Notes: generated from the sequence alone by a model not told the origin. A stretch of DNA of 64,000 bases from Pseudarthrobacter sp. NamB4 (GCF_005796185.1 NZ_VAHM01000002.1:186001-250000), one strand, 5' to 3'. Shown: positions 54,996 through 63,797, counted from the stretch's first letter. A program made the numbers and translations.

Positions 54996-55655
54996 CTACG
55001 CCACGAGGTTGGCTGCGGCTGCGTCCATGTGCTCGAGGATGGTCTTCCGGGCCAGGGATGCGTCGCCGGTATCGATGGCGGCGACGATGTCGTTGTGCCG
55101 GTCCACGCTCATATTGCTGACGCCCTTTTCCAAGCCCGCGAACATGATGGACATCCGGATGGAGCCCTCCAGTGATTCCCAGGAGTGCAGGAGTGTTTCA
55201 TTGCCGGTCAAACGGCAGAGGGTGCGGTGGAATTCGAGGTCCGACTCGATCCGGTCCTCCAGGCTTCCGCTGGTCGCGGCGGTCATGGCGTCGATGGCTT
55301 TGTGCAGGGATTCGGTGACGTGCTGCCGGTCCGGCAACTCGCAGAGTGTCCTTGCCGCCAGGGATTCCAGCGCGGCCCGGACGGCGTAAATGTCCCGGAT
55401 CTCCTTTTCGTCCAGATGGCGGACCGAGAGCCGGCCGCGGGGCCCTGCAGAGACAAGGCCTTCCTGCTCCAGCTGGCGCAGCGCCTCGCGGAGCGTCCCC
55501 CGGCTGATCTGGAGCATCTCGGACAGCTCGGTCTCCACCAAGTGCCGCCCGGGTTCCAGCTCGCCGCTGGTGATGGCGGTCCTCAGCGCCGAGAGAGCCT
55601 GCTCGCGCAGGCTCTTCTTTTGCAGTCCCAGCAGCGGGGCGGTCAGTCCGGCCAT
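54996..55655 (-). CDS. GntR family (FCD) transcriptional regulator
   Basis: The 219-residue regulator has a GntR winged HTH at 15-80 (REQALSALRTAITSGELEPG, ISRGTLREALRQLEQEGLV) and an FCD effector domain with probable metal His residues in DLEFHRTLC, VDRHNDIV and LEHMDAA. The palindrome CGACTGT-TT-ACAGTCG lies 27 bases upstream. Very similar palindromes stand between the porter and TIM-barrel genes of the locus, so it probably represses the whole locus and itself. Confidence 0.92.
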   Translation of the reverse strand: MAGLTAPLLGLQKKSLREQALSALRTAITSGELEPGRHLVETELSEMLQISRGTLREALRQLEQEGLVSAGPRGRLSVRHLDEKEIRDIYAVRAALESLAARTLCELPDRQHVTESLHKAIDAMTAATSGSLEDRIESDLEFHRTLCRLTGNETLLHSWESLEGSIRMSIMFAGLEKGVSNMSVDRHNDIVAAIDTGDASLARKTILEHMDAAAANLVA

Positions 55656-55681
55656 GGCCTTGTGTCCTCAATGTTGTAAGT

Positions 55682-55697
55682 CGACTGTTTACAGTCG
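55682..55697. promoter_or_regulatory. Perfect palindromic GntR operator
   Basis: CGACTGT-TT-ACAGTCG, 7-bp perfect arms with a two-base centre. It lies just before gntR and after the transketolase operon terminator. The same motif recurs at 59104, 59150 and 59174. Confidence 0.75.
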
Positions 55698-55720
55698 GTA
55701 TTAGTCCGATAGTACGGCAG

Positions 55721-55756
55721 AAAGCACGGCTCCGGCCGGGGCCGGAGCCGTGCTTT
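55721..55756 (-). terminator. Perfect hairpin after the transketolase genes
   Basis: AAAGCACGGCTCCGGCC (55721-55737) and GGCCGGAGCCGTGCTTT (55740-55756) are perfectly complementary 17-base arms. It lies 18 bases after the stop of the transketolase C-terminal subunit. Confidence 0.85.
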
Positions 55757-55773
55757 ACGCATTGGTTGTTGGC

Positions 55774-56793
55774 TCACCCTAGTTCGGCGAGCACCTTGGC
55801 GACGATCCGGTCCACCGTCAGGCCATAACGGTCATGGAGGGTGGGCAGTGCGCCGGCGTCCAGGAACTGGTCCGGGAGCGCCACGGGAACCACACGCCTG
55901 CCAACGCCGGCCGTGACGGCGGCCGAGGCTACCGTTTCGAAGAGGCCGCCCACCACGGAGTGGTTCTCGAGCGTCACCGCCAGCCGGTCGGTGTTGACCT
56001 CCTTGAGGACGGTCTCGGCGTCGAACGGCTTGATAGTGGGGGTATGCACGACGGCGACGTCCACGTTGTGTGCGGCGAGCGCCTTGGCTGCCTGCAGGGC
56101 GCGCATTGTCATCAGGCCGGACGAGATGAAGACGACGTCGTTCCCGCCGCGCAGCACCTTGGCCTTGCCGAGCTCAAATGTGTAGTCGTACTCGTCCAGC
56201 ACTGTCGGGACGTTGCCGCGCAGCAGGCGCAGGTAGGTAGGTCCTTCACTGGCGGCCAGTTGCGGCACGGCCTGCTCGATGTCCACCGAGTCACAGGGGT
56301 CCACGATGGTCAGGTTGGGCATGCCGCGGAAGATCGCCATGTCCTCAGTGGCCTGGTGGCTGGGGCCGTACCCGGTGGTCAGGCCCGGCAGGCCGCCCAC
56401 GATGTTCACGTTCAGGTTTGGTTCGGCCGCATCCAGGCAGAGGAAGTCGTAGGCGCGGCGGGCCGCGAACACCGAGTAGGTGGACGCGAAGGGCACCAGC
56501 CCGGTCTCGGCCAGGCCAGCGGCGGCGCCGAAGAGCAACTGCTCGGCCATGCCCATCTGGAAGAAGCGCTCCGGGAAGGCCTTGGCGAAGATGTGCATAT
56601 CCGTGTACTTGCCCAGGTCCGCGGTCAGGCCCACGATCCTGTCGTTCTCCTGCGCGGCCTTCGCCAGCGCGTGCCCAAACGGCGCGGACGTGGTCTTTTG
56701 GCCGGGATCGGCGAAGGACGCGATCATCGCCGACGTCTTCAGCTTCGGCTTGGCCGCTGTTGTTGTGTCGGGGGCCTCGGTGGTGGTGCTCAT
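55774..56793 (-). CDS. Transketolase, C-terminal subunit
   Basis: The 339-residue protein corresponds to the pyrimidine and C-terminal domains of transketolase. The catalytic Glu-containing segment FFQMGMAEQLLFGAAAGLA and TGYGPSHQATEDMAIFRGMP are conserved, with LRLLRGNVP in the linker. It must pair with the N-terminal subunit to bind thiamine diphosphate at their interface. It starts within the last codons of its partner (ATGA). Split transketolases are often pathway-specific. Confidence 0.92.
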   Translation of the reverse strand: MSTTTEAPDTTTAAKPKLKTSAMIASFADPGQKTTSAPFGHALAKAAQENDRIVGLTADLGKYTDMHIFAKAFPERFFQMGMAEQLLFGAAAGLAETGLVPFASTYSVFAARRAYDFLCLDAAEPNLNVNIVGGLPGLTTGYGPSHQATEDMAIFRGMPNLTIVDPCDSVDIEQAVPQLAASEGPTYLRLLRGNVPTVLDEYDYTFELGKAKVLRGGNDVVFISSGLMTMRALQAAKALAAHNVDVAVVHTPTIKPFDAETVLKEVNTDRLAVTLENHSVVGGLFETVASAAVTAGVGRRVVPVALPDQFLDAGALPTLHDRYGLTVDRIVAKVLAELG

Positions 56794-57722
56794 GCTGAAG
56801 CCTTTCCTTCATAGCCGGCGGTCAGCTGCTCGCGGCAGGTCTGCCATTCGTTCTCTTCGATGCGCATGAAGTGCGCCTTTTCGCGGTCCTCCAGCAGCGG
56901 CACGCCCCGGCCCACCTTGGTGTCGCACAGGATCACGGAGGGACGTCCGACGGCGGCCGCCTGGGCAGCTGCGTTGTCAAACGCTGCCAGCAAACCACCG
57001 ACGTCGTTGCCGTCCACGCGCTGCGTGTACCAGCCGAAGGATTCCCACTTCTCGGTGACGGGCTCGGTGCGCAGCACGGTGTCCGTTTTGCCGTCTGCCT
57101 GCAGGGCGTTGATGTCCACCATTGCGGTCAGGTTTCCCAGCTGGTGGTGGTGCGCGCCCATGGCCGCCTCCCACGTGGATCCCTCGTCCAGTTCGCCGTC
57201 AGAGAGGAAGTTGAACACGCGGGCATTCGAGCCCTGGTAGCGCAGGCCGAGGGCCATGCCGACGGCGATGGTCAGCCCGTGCCCCAGTGAACCGCCGGAG
57301 ATTTCCATGCCCGGGGTGTAGGTGGACATTCCGGACATCGGCAGCCGGGAGTCGTCCGAGCCATAGGTTTCGAGCTCCTCCACGGGCACGATGCCGGCCT
57401 CGGCAAGGGCTGCGTAGTGGCCGATGGCGTAGTGGCCGGTCGAGAGCAGGAATCGGTCCCTGGCCTCCCAGTGCGGGTCTTCGGCGCGGAAGCGGAGCTG
57501 GTCGCCGTAGACGGTGGCGAGCATGTCCGCGGCACCCAGGGCCTGGCCTACATAACCCTGGCCCTGGACCTCGCCCATGTTCAGGGCGTGGTGGCGGATC
57601 CGGTAGGCCGCGGCGCTGACTTTCCCGATCCGTTCCTGCGTCACGTGGCTTTCCATGGCCGGGTCCTGGATGGTCTCTACTGGCATTGCTGACTCCGTTG
57701 TTGATGCGTGGGTGACAGTCAC
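56790..57722 (-). CDS. Transketolase, N-terminal subunit
   Basis: The 310-residue TPP-binding half has the substrate His in STGHYAIGHYAALAEAG, GSLGHGLTIAVGMALG, and the cofactor motif SDGELDEGSTWEAAMGAHHH (SDGE replacing the common GDGE) ending in DIN. The GTG start at 57722 shares one base with the porter stop. A start at the ATG of MPVETIQDP would give about 297 residues. It is middle gene of the porter-transketolase operon. Confidence 0.92.
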   Translation of the reverse strand: MTVTHASTTESAMPVETIQDPAMESHVTQERIGKVSAAAYRIRHHALNMGEVQGQGYVGQALGAADMLATVYGDQLRFRAEDPHWEARDRFLLSTGHYAIGHYAALAEAGIVPVEELETYGSDDSRLPMSGMSTYTPGMEISGGSLGHGLTIAVGMALGLRYQGSNARVFNFLSDGELDEGSTWEAAMGAHHHQLGNLTAMVDINALQADGKTDTVLRTEPVTEKWESFGWYTQRVDGNDVGGLLAAFDNAAAQAAAVGRPSVILCDTKVGRGVPLLEDREKAHFMRIEENEWQTCREQLTAGYEGKASA

Positions 57723-59059
57723 TAGACGTTCACAGTGTTGGGGGTGCTTTTGGTGGCCTCCTCAGCCAGCTGGCGCTCCCGCTTGCCCCAGGTTTCCCGG
57801 GTGGCGACGGCGGCCCAGAGACCGATTGCTCCATAGGTGCCGAAGAGCAGGGCGGGGCCCATCCAGCCGAAGCTGACGAACAGCAGGGTGGTGACGAAGG
57901 GGGTGAAGCCGGACACCATGGCGGAGATCTGGTAGGCCAGGCTGGCACCCGAAGCGCGGGTCTTGGCCTGGAAGAGCTCGGGGAACCAGGCGCCCTGGGC
58001 GCCGGCGAGCGAGTTCTGGCACACCGCGTAGGAGATGGCGATGGTGGCGATGATGAAGAAGAACAGGCCGGTGTTGACCATCAGGAACATGGGCACCGCG
58101 AAGAGGACCGCGAAAGCGCAGGACCAGACGTACACGGGGCGGCGACCGATGCGGTCGGTGAGGCGGGCCCAGGCAGCGGTGGCGAAGATGCCGATAAAGG
58201 ATGCGATGCAGAGGGCCACCAGGGTCTGGGTCTTGTCCGCCAGCTGCTCAGTGTGCAGGTAGGAAATCATGTAGGTGATGGACACGGCGTAGCCGGCGGT
58301 CTCGGCAACGCGGAGGCCGATGCCCTTGACGATGTTGCGCCAGTCGGTCTTGATGACTTCCACGATGGGGGACTTGACGATGTCGCCGCTGTCCTTGACC
58401 TCGTCGAATACGGGAGACTCGGGAACCTTGGAGCGGATGATCAGGCCAACCACCACCAGCACGATGCTGGCCAGGAAGGGAACGCGCCAGGCGAGCTCGC
58501 CGCCCAGGTTCACGCTGACCAGGAAGACGAGGTTGGCCAGCAGGAGGCCCACCGGGAAGCCGGCCTGCACGATGCCTGTGTACTTGCCCTTTGCCTTCCA
58601 GGGAGCGTGCTCGTAGCTCATGAGGATGGCGCCGCCCCACTCGGCACCGAAGGCAAGGCCCTGGACGATGCGCACGAACACCAGCAGGGCCGGAGCCAGC
58701 AGCCCCACCTGGCTGTAGGTGGGAAGCAGGCCGATGAGGAAGGTGGCCACACCCATCAGGATCAGGGAGGTGACCAGCACCGGCTTGCGGCCCACCTTGT
58801 CGCCAAGGTGCCCGCCAATAATACCGCCAAGCGGGCGGGCAGCGAAGCCGACGCCGAGGGTGGCGAAGGCGGCCAAGGTGCCGGTGACGGGGTCGCCGGT
58901 GGGGAAAAAGGCAGTTCCGAAGTACAGCGCAGCGGCGGTGCCGAAACCAATGAAGTCATACGTCTCGATCACTGCGCCCACGCCGGAGCCGATGGCGACG
59001 CGCTTGGCGTCCTTGGTTCCGTGGACCGGACCGCGCATGGTCAGAGCCTCTTTGCTCAT
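57722..59059 (-). CDS. MFS metabolite:H+ symporter (MHS type)
   Basis: The 445-residue porter has twelve helices and MHS hallmarks: GAVIETYDFIGFGTAAALYF in helix 1, GHLGDKVGRKPVL between helices 2 and 3, and RIVQGLAFGAEWGGA in helix 4. The frame extends to 59230, but the ATG at 59059 (MSKEALTMRG) has AAGGGAACC upstream. It is first gene of a three-gene operon with the split transketolase and presumably imports the sugar, polyol or acid used by the locus. Confidence 0.88.
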   Translation of the reverse strand: MSKEALTMRGPVHGTKDAKRVAIGSGVGAVIETYDFIGFGTAAALYFGTAFFPTGDPVTGTLAAFATLGVGFAARPLGGIIGGHLGDKVGRKPVLVTSLILMGVATFLIGLLPTYSQVGLLAPALLVFVRIVQGLAFGAEWGGAILMSYEHAPWKAKGKYTGIVQAGFPVGLLLANLVFLVSVNLGGELAWRVPFLASIVLVVVGLIIRSKVPESPVFDEVKDSGDIVKSPIVEVIKTDWRNIVKGIGLRVAETAGYAVSITYMISYLHTEQLADKTQTLVALCIASFIGIFATAAWARLTDRIGRRPVYVWSCAFAVLFAVPMFLMVNTGLFFFIIATIAISYAVCQNSLAGAQGAWFPELFQAKTRASGASLAYQISAMVSGFTPFVTTLLFVSFGWMGPALLFGTYGAIGLWAAVATRETWGKRERQLAEEATKSTPNTVNV

Positions 59060-59101
59060 GGTGGTTCCCTTTCGAAGAGCGGCTGGGGGGGATTCGCCGC
59101 T

Positions 59102-59193
59102 GTCGACTGTTAACAAATGATACCTCCAAGTGTGACCGGGATCATGACTACTGTCAACAGTCGACCTCCGATGTTGACTGTTGACGGTCAACG
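59102..59193. promoter_or_regulatory. Three GntR operators in the divergent promoter region
   Basis: CGACTGT-TA-ACA at 59104-59115 (right arm partial), ACTGT-CA-ACAGTCG at 59150-59163 and TTGACTGT-TG-ACGGTCAA at 59174-59191 share one palindromic consensus, T(C/T)GACTGT-NN-AC(A/G)GTC. Centres are 44 and 27 bases apart. They lie between the porter (minus) and TIM-barrel (plus) starts and match the palindrome before gntR. Confidence 0.75.
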
Positions 59194-59242
59194 CAGGTAC
59201 TGTGGTCCCCATCACTAACGCTCGGCACATACCAAGGGATCA

Positions 59243-60070
59243 ATGATGTTCCATTCCAGACTCGGGTGCTCCTCCATCAGCTTCCGGCACCAGGAGCTCG
59301 GCGAGGCGCTACGCACCATGCGCGGCCTCGGCTTCGAGGAAATCGACTTGGGCGCACTCCCGGGTGTCTGCGACCACGTCCCCTATGAGCTCGATGCCGC
59401 CGCAGTTGCTGCTGTATCCGCAACCGTGCAGGAATCCGGACTGCGGGTGCGCTCTGTGAACGGCGATATCGGCGACCTCAACGCAGAGCTCGACGGCGAA
59501 GGCCGGGCTTTGCGGCAGCGGCACCTGGACGCTCTCCTCACCCTCACGGCCAACGCCGGGGCCAAGGCGCTGGTCCTGCCGTGCGGGGCGCTGGGCCACA
59601 ACCCGGTCCGCAGCGAACAGGAGGACCTGGACCTCATTGCCGCCCAGCTGATCTGTGCCAGTGAACGCGGGGCGGAGTTTGGAGTCGAAATCTGGACCGA
59701 ATCCCTCCATTTCCTGCGTTTCTGCTGGAACCTTGAACGTGCCGGGCTGCTGGCCGACCGTCTGGCGGGCTTCGACGTCGGAATCGTCATGGACTTCAGC
59801 CACATCGTGGCAGCGGGAGAGGACCCCCTGCGGTTCCTCCAGCGGCACCGCGGCCGCATCCGGCATGTCCACCTGCGCGATGCCGTGCCGGGGAACATCA
59901 ATCTCAGCATCGGCAACGGCGACACCGGCTTTGACGGCGGCCTGAAGCGGCTCGCAGCACAGGGCTACACCGGGCACTTCTCGCTTGAACTGGAAACCCG
60001 GGATGTCACCAACGAGGAACGCCCGGCAGCCGCAGCAAAAGCGGCAAGCTTCATCACCGACCTCATCTAA
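59243..60070 (+). CDS. Sugar phosphate isomerase/epimerase (TIM barrel)
   Basis: The 275-residue AP-endonuclease-2 superfamily TIM barrel has likely metal ligands in FGVEIWTES (Glu), VGIVMDFSHI (Asp), IRHVHLRDAVPG (His) and FSLELETRD (Glu). Homologues isomerise or epimerise keto sugars, tetruloses or inosose. First gene of the plus-strand unit TIM barrel-SDR-kinase-RpiB, with AAGGGA before the ATG. Confidence 0.88.
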   Translation: MMFHSRLGCSSISFRHQELGEALRTMRGLGFEEIDLGALPGVCDHVPYELDAAAVAAVSATVQESGLRVRSVNGDIGDLNAELDGEGRALRQRHLDALLTLTANAGAKALVLPCGALGHNPVRSEQEDLDLIAAQLICASERGAEFGVEIWTESLHFLRFCWNLERAGLLADRLAGFDVGIVMDFSHIVAAGEDPLRFLQRHRGRIRHVHLRDAVPGNINLSIGNGDTGFDGGLKRLAAQGYTGHFSLELETRDVTNEERPAAAAKAASFITDLI

Positions 60071-60114
60071 AACACCCAACGGCACAGCACACAAGCCATA
60101 CAAGGAGCACCATC

Positions 60115-60888
60115 ATGACCACCATCCAGCGCACAGCCGTCCTCACCGGGGCAACCTCGGACCGGGGCATCGGCCTCACCACCGCCCGCCGCTACGCCAG
60201 CCAGGGCTGGGCAGTGGTCATCCTGGACCTCGACGGTGAAAAGTCCGCCAAGGTCGCCACCGAAATCGGCAACGACTTCAACGTCCCCGCCTTCGGTCAC
60301 GAAATCGACGTCGCCAACGAAGCCTCCGTCCTGGCCGCCCAGGCAGCCGTTGCCGCCGAGGTGGCGGCAGGAAACCTGCCGCCCGTCGGCGCGCTCGCAA
60401 ACATCGCTGGCATTACTTCGCCGGTGCCGTTCCTGGAGACCACCCTGGAGCTGTGGCACAAAGTGATGGATGTCAACGCCACCGGCACCTACCTCGTGAC
60501 GAGAGCCTTCCTGCCGGCCATGATCGAGAACGGCTGGGGCCGGATCGTCAACATGTCCTCCGTCTCCGCCCAGCGCGGCGGCGGCGTCTTCGGCAAGGTC
60601 CCCTACTCCGCCGCCAAAGCCGCGATCCTCGGCTTCACCAAGGCCCTGGCCCGCGAACTCGGCACCACCGGCGTCACCGTCAATGCCATCACGCCCGGCG
60701 CCGTTGACACCAACATCCGCGTGGGCAGCACCGAGGAACAGGAAGCCGCCATCAACGCCGGCATCCCGCTGGGCCGCAACGCCACCACGGAGGAAGTGGC
60801 GGCAGTCATCACGTTCCTCTCCTCCCAGGATGCCGCATACCTCACCGGCACCACCGTCGACATCAACGGCGGAAGCCACATGCACTAA
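60115..60888 (+). CDS. SDR family oxidoreductase
   Basis: The 257-residue classical SDR has the cofactor motif TGATSDRGIG at 11-20, NIAGI at 96-100, Ser149/Ser151 in VNMSSVS, and the catalytic YSAAK (Tyr164, Lys168). Asp after beta2 (ILDLD) suggests NAD rather than NADP. It probably oxidises a polyol to a ketose, as D-threitol dehydrogenase (DthD) does in mycobacteria; the substrate is inferred from the neighbours. Confidence 0.88.
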   Translation: MTTIQRTAVLTGATSDRGIGLTTARRYASQGWAVVILDLDGEKSAKVATEIGNDFNVPAFGHEIDVANEASVLAAQAAVAAEVAAGNLPPVGALANIAGITSPVPFLETTLELWHKVMDVNATGTYLVTRAFLPAMIENGWGRIVNMSSVSAQRGGGVFGKVPYSAAKAAILGFTKALARELGTTGVTVNAITPGAVDTNIRVGSTEEQEAAINAGIPLGRNATTEEVAAVITFLSSQDAAYLTGTTVDINGGSHMH

Positions 60889-60936
60889 GCAGTCCCGGCC
60901 CACGACAGCGAAACTACGGACGCCAGAGAGCCCATC

Positions 60937-62706
60937 ATGACGAAGATCTTCAACGACCCCGCAGAATTTGCCGAGGAAGCCCTGGCAGGCTTCTGTGACG
61001 TCCACTCCGACCTGGTCCGCCAGGTTTCCGGCGGTGCCGTCCGGCGCTACCGGCCTGCCCAGCCCAAAGTCGCCGTCCTTGCGGGCGGAGGCTCGGGCCA
61101 TTACCCGGCCTTTTCCGGACTGATCGGAACTGGTCTGGCCGACGGAGCCGTGGTGGGCAACATTTTCACCTCGCCCTCCGCCCAGCAGGCTTACTCGGTA
61201 GCGAAGGCTGCTGAGTCCGGGGCCGGCGTCGTCTTCACCTACGGCAACTACGCGGGCGACGTGATGAACTTCGGCATGGCGAGCGAACGGCTCGCCGCCG
61301 AGGGAATCGCGGTGGAGAACGTCCTGGTGACGGACGACATCGCCAGCGCCCCGCCGTCGGAAACGGAAAAGCGCCGCGGCATCGCCGGTGACTTCACCGT
61401 CTTCAAAGTCTTGGGCGCCGCCGCCGAACGTGGTGACAGCCTGGCAGAGGTGGTGCGCCTGGGCCGCAAGGCGAATCGCCGGACACGCACCATCGGCAGT
61501 GCTTTCGCCGGCTGCACCTTCCCCGGCGCCGAAGCCCCGCTGTTCTCCCTGCCGGACGGACAGATGGGGCTCGGTCTGGGCATCCACGGCGAGCCTGGGC
61601 TGCATGACACTGGCCTGCCCTCCGCGAAGGAACTGGGGCAGGAACTGGTGGGGCGGCTACTCGCGGAAACCCCTGAAAGCGCGGGGGAGCGGATCGCCGT
61701 CATCCTTAACGGTCTCGGTGCCACCAAGCACGAGGAACTGTTCGTGCTGTGGGGCACGGTGGCGCCGCTGCTGCGTGCCGAGGGCTACACCCTGGTGATG
61801 CCTGAGGTGGGCGAGCTGGTCACCAGCCTGGACATGGCAGGTGTCTCCCTTACGGTTACGTGGCTGGACGAAGAGCTGGAGCCTCTGTGGGTTGCTCCCG
61901 CCGAGACGCCTGCGTACCGCCGCGGCAATGCAGCCCGCGAGACCGGTGGGGCAGCCGTTGAAGGAACGTCCGACGGCGGCGCCTCCGCCGCGGACTTCGA
62001 CGCCACCGAAGCCTCCCGCGGCTATGCGGCCACCTGCGTTGCAGCCATTGAAGCTGCCCGCACCGCCCTGCACGAGGCCGAGGAACGGCTCGGCCGCATG
62101 GACGCGATTGCCGGCGACGGTGACCACGGGCGCGGCATGGTCCGGGGCGTGGATGCCGCGTCAGCCGCGGCGTCCGCTGCCTTGGAGCAGGGCGCCGGAG
62201 CCGGTGATGTGCTTGCTGCCGCCGGTGATGCCTGGGCGGACAAGGCCGGCGGCACGTCAGGCGTGCTCTGGGGAGCAGGACTGCGGGCCTGGGGTGAGTC
62301 ACTTGGAAACGCGGAGGTGCCCGGTCCGCGGGAGCTCGCGGCAGGTGTGGCGGCCTTCGCCAATCGCATCGTGCAGCTGGGCAAGGCGGAGACCGGCGAC
62401 AAAACCATGGTGGACGCGCTGTTGCCCTTCACCGCAGCCTTCAGCCGCCTGGTGGCTGAAGGAACAGGGCAGGCCGCGGCGTGGGAGGAAGCTGCGCAGG
62501 CCGCTGCCGGCGCCGCCCAGGCCACCGCCGCCCTGCTGCCGCTCAAAGGCAGGGCCCGCCCGTTGGCGGAAAAGAGCCTGGGCACACCGGACCCCGGGGC
62601 CACCTCGCTGGCCATGATCTTCGCTGTCATCGGTCCCCATGTCACCGGAGCTGCCGTGCCTCCGGGCCCGTCAGTCAGGGAACCGGTGGGGGCACAGCAA
62701 CAATGA
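60937..62706 (+). CDS. DhaK-DhaL single-chain kinase (tetrulose/dihydroxyacetone kinase family)
   Basis: The 589-residue protein fuses DhaK (1-330) and DhaL (about 360-575). The substrate His217 in GLGIHGEPG, GGGSGHYPA and NYAGDVMNFG are in the first half. GDGDHGRGM near 393 binds Mg-ATP in the second, so it uses ATP rather than PTS. Mycobacterial D-erythrulose 4-kinase (DerK) has this one-chain form and gene company. The RpiB homologue downstream supports a tetrulose or pentulose substrate rather than dihydroxyacetone. Confidence 0.88.
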   Translation: MTKIFNDPAEFAEEALAGFCDVHSDLVRQVSGGAVRRYRPAQPKVAVLAGGGSGHYPAFSGLIGTGLADGAVVGNIFTSPSAQQAYSVAKAAESGAGVVFTYGNYAGDVMNFGMASERLAAEGIAVENVLVTDDIASAPPSETEKRRGIAGDFTVFKVLGAAAERGDSLAEVVRLGRKANRRTRTIGSAFAGCTFPGAEAPLFSLPDGQMGLGLGIHGEPGLHDTGLPSAKELGQELVGRLLAETPESAGERIAVILNGLGATKHEELFVLWGTVAPLLRAEGYTLVMPEVGELVTSLDMAGVSLTVTWLDEELEPLWVAPAETPAYRRGNAARETGGAAVEGTSDGGASAADFDATEASRGYAATCVAAIEAARTALHEAEERLGRMDAIAGDGDHGRGMVRGVDAASAAASAALEQGAGAGDVLAAAGDAWADKAGGTSGVLWGAGLRAWGESLGNAEVPGPRELAAGVAAFANRIVQLGKAETGDKTMVDALLPFTAAFSRLVAEGTGQAAAWEEAAQAAAGAAQATAALLPLKGRARPLAEKSLGTPDPGATSLAMIFAVIGPHVTGAAVPPGPSVREPVGAQQQ

Positions 62707-62747
62707 CCACATGTATCAATACAGGCAGGAACACGGAAGGACGAACC

Positions 62748-63218
62748 GTGGGACTGCGACTCATCGTGGGCTCCGACGAAGCCGGAGTGGATTACAAGGA
62801 CCGGGTCCTCGAGGACCTGCGGCAGGACCCGCGGGTCAGCGAGGTCGTCGATATTGGAGTCAACCGCTCCGACGCCCCGGACGACTTCACCCGGCCCTAC
62901 CCTTTGGTGGGAATCACTGCCGGAGAGATGATCCGGGCCGGCGCCGCGGACCGGGCCATCCTCTTCTGCGGCACCGGGATTGGCGTGGCGATTGCCGCGA
63001 ACAAGGTGGAGGGGATTCGGGCCACCGCCGCCCATGACTCCTTTTCCGTGGAACGCTCGATCCTCTCCAACGACTGCCAGGTCCTCACCATGGGCCAGCG
63101 TGTGGTGGGCATTGAACTCGCCCGCCGGCTGGCCAGGGAATGGATCGGCTACACCTTTGATCCGGCCTCGGCGTCGGCCGGCAAGGTAAAGGTCCTGACG
63201 GACTTCGAGGCCTGCTAA
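62748..63218 (+). CDS. RpiB/LacAB-type sugar-phosphate isomerase
   Basis: The 156-residue protein has the RpiB active-site Cys74 in LFCGTGIGVAIAANKV and the phosphate/His segment TAAHDSFSVERS. GTG 62748 is preferred over ATG 62703 because GGAAGG lies seven bases upstream and the length fits. RpiB homologues convert aldose and ketose phosphates; D-erythrulose-4-phosphate isomerase (DerI) is one. It should act on the product of the kinase encoded 41 bases upstream. Confidence 0.9.
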   Translation: MGLRLIVGSDEAGVDYKDRVLEDLRQDPRVSEVVDIGVNRSDAPDDFTRPYPLVGITAGEMIRAGAADRAILFCGTGIGVAIAANKVEGIRATAAHDSFSVERSILSNDCQVLTMGQRVVGIELARRLAREWIGYTFDPASASAGKVKVLTDFEAC

Positions 63219-63243
63219 GCGCCGGCTTCACGACGGAAAGGCG

Positions 63244-63525
63244 ATGATGGAGGCTTACCGCTACCGTGACTGGAGCCGCCTGATCGGCACACCAGTGGAG
63301 GTCTGGAAGGACTTTGAGCTCGTCCGGACCGGCGTGGTGGATGATGCGATGAAGGACTCCTCGGCCATCTGGCTGGCCGCGGATTCCGCCGGGGGCAGGG
63401 CACTTTTTGCGGCCGCAGAGGGCTACGAGGTGTGGATCCGCCCCCAGGAGTTGGGCGGAAAGCTGTGCTACAAGATGGCCGCTGCGCTACTGCCGGCGGC
63501 GCCCCAGCCCGCAGTCAGGGCCTAG
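63244..63525 (+). CDS. Small hypothetical protein at the end of the sugar locus
   Basis: The 93-residue protein begins MMEAYRYRDWSRLIGTPVEV and contains a short beta-rich segment (VEVWKDFELVRTGVVDDAM; IWLAADSAGGRALFAAAEG). It follows the isomerase by 25 bases with GAAAGG at the start, so it probably belongs to the operon. The fold is not recognised. Confidence 0.6.
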   Translation: MMEAYRYRDWSRLIGTPVEVWKDFELVRTGVVDDAMKDSSAIWLAADSAGGRALFAAAEGYEVWIRPQELGGKLCYKMAAALLPAAPQPAVRA

Positions 63526-63740
63526 CGGCAGGACTTCGGGAGTGTCTTTCGACTCCGTTGACGTGAGCCCTTCCGGCGCCGGCTCAGCGGCCATGTACAC
63601 GGCGGAGTTCAGCATCGAGGGCCGGCCAAGATCATCCAGCCGCTGATGGTCGGTGCAGGGCGGCGTTGTTCACAGTTGACGCATCATGGCTTTGCCGGGG
63701 GTAGGCTGGAAATGTACCCGTTCGGCAGTGAGCGGCCAGG

Positions 63741-63774
63741 ACGTCCTTTGGTGGACGTTTATGGCCTTTGGGCC
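63741..63774 (+). promoter_or_regulatory. Tandem hairpins before the terminal GAF gene
   Basis: ACGTCC-TTTGGT-GGACGT (63741-63758) is a 6-bp stem with a hexaloop whose fourth base is G. GGCC-TTTG-GGCC (63763-63774) follows four bases later. Paired short hairpins are what ANTAR proteins bind, but the first loop base is not A and the second loop has four bases. The rest of 63526-63740 holds no recognised gene. Confidence 0.35.
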
Positions 63775-63797
63775 GTCCGGGAGGGGGAAATCCTTTG

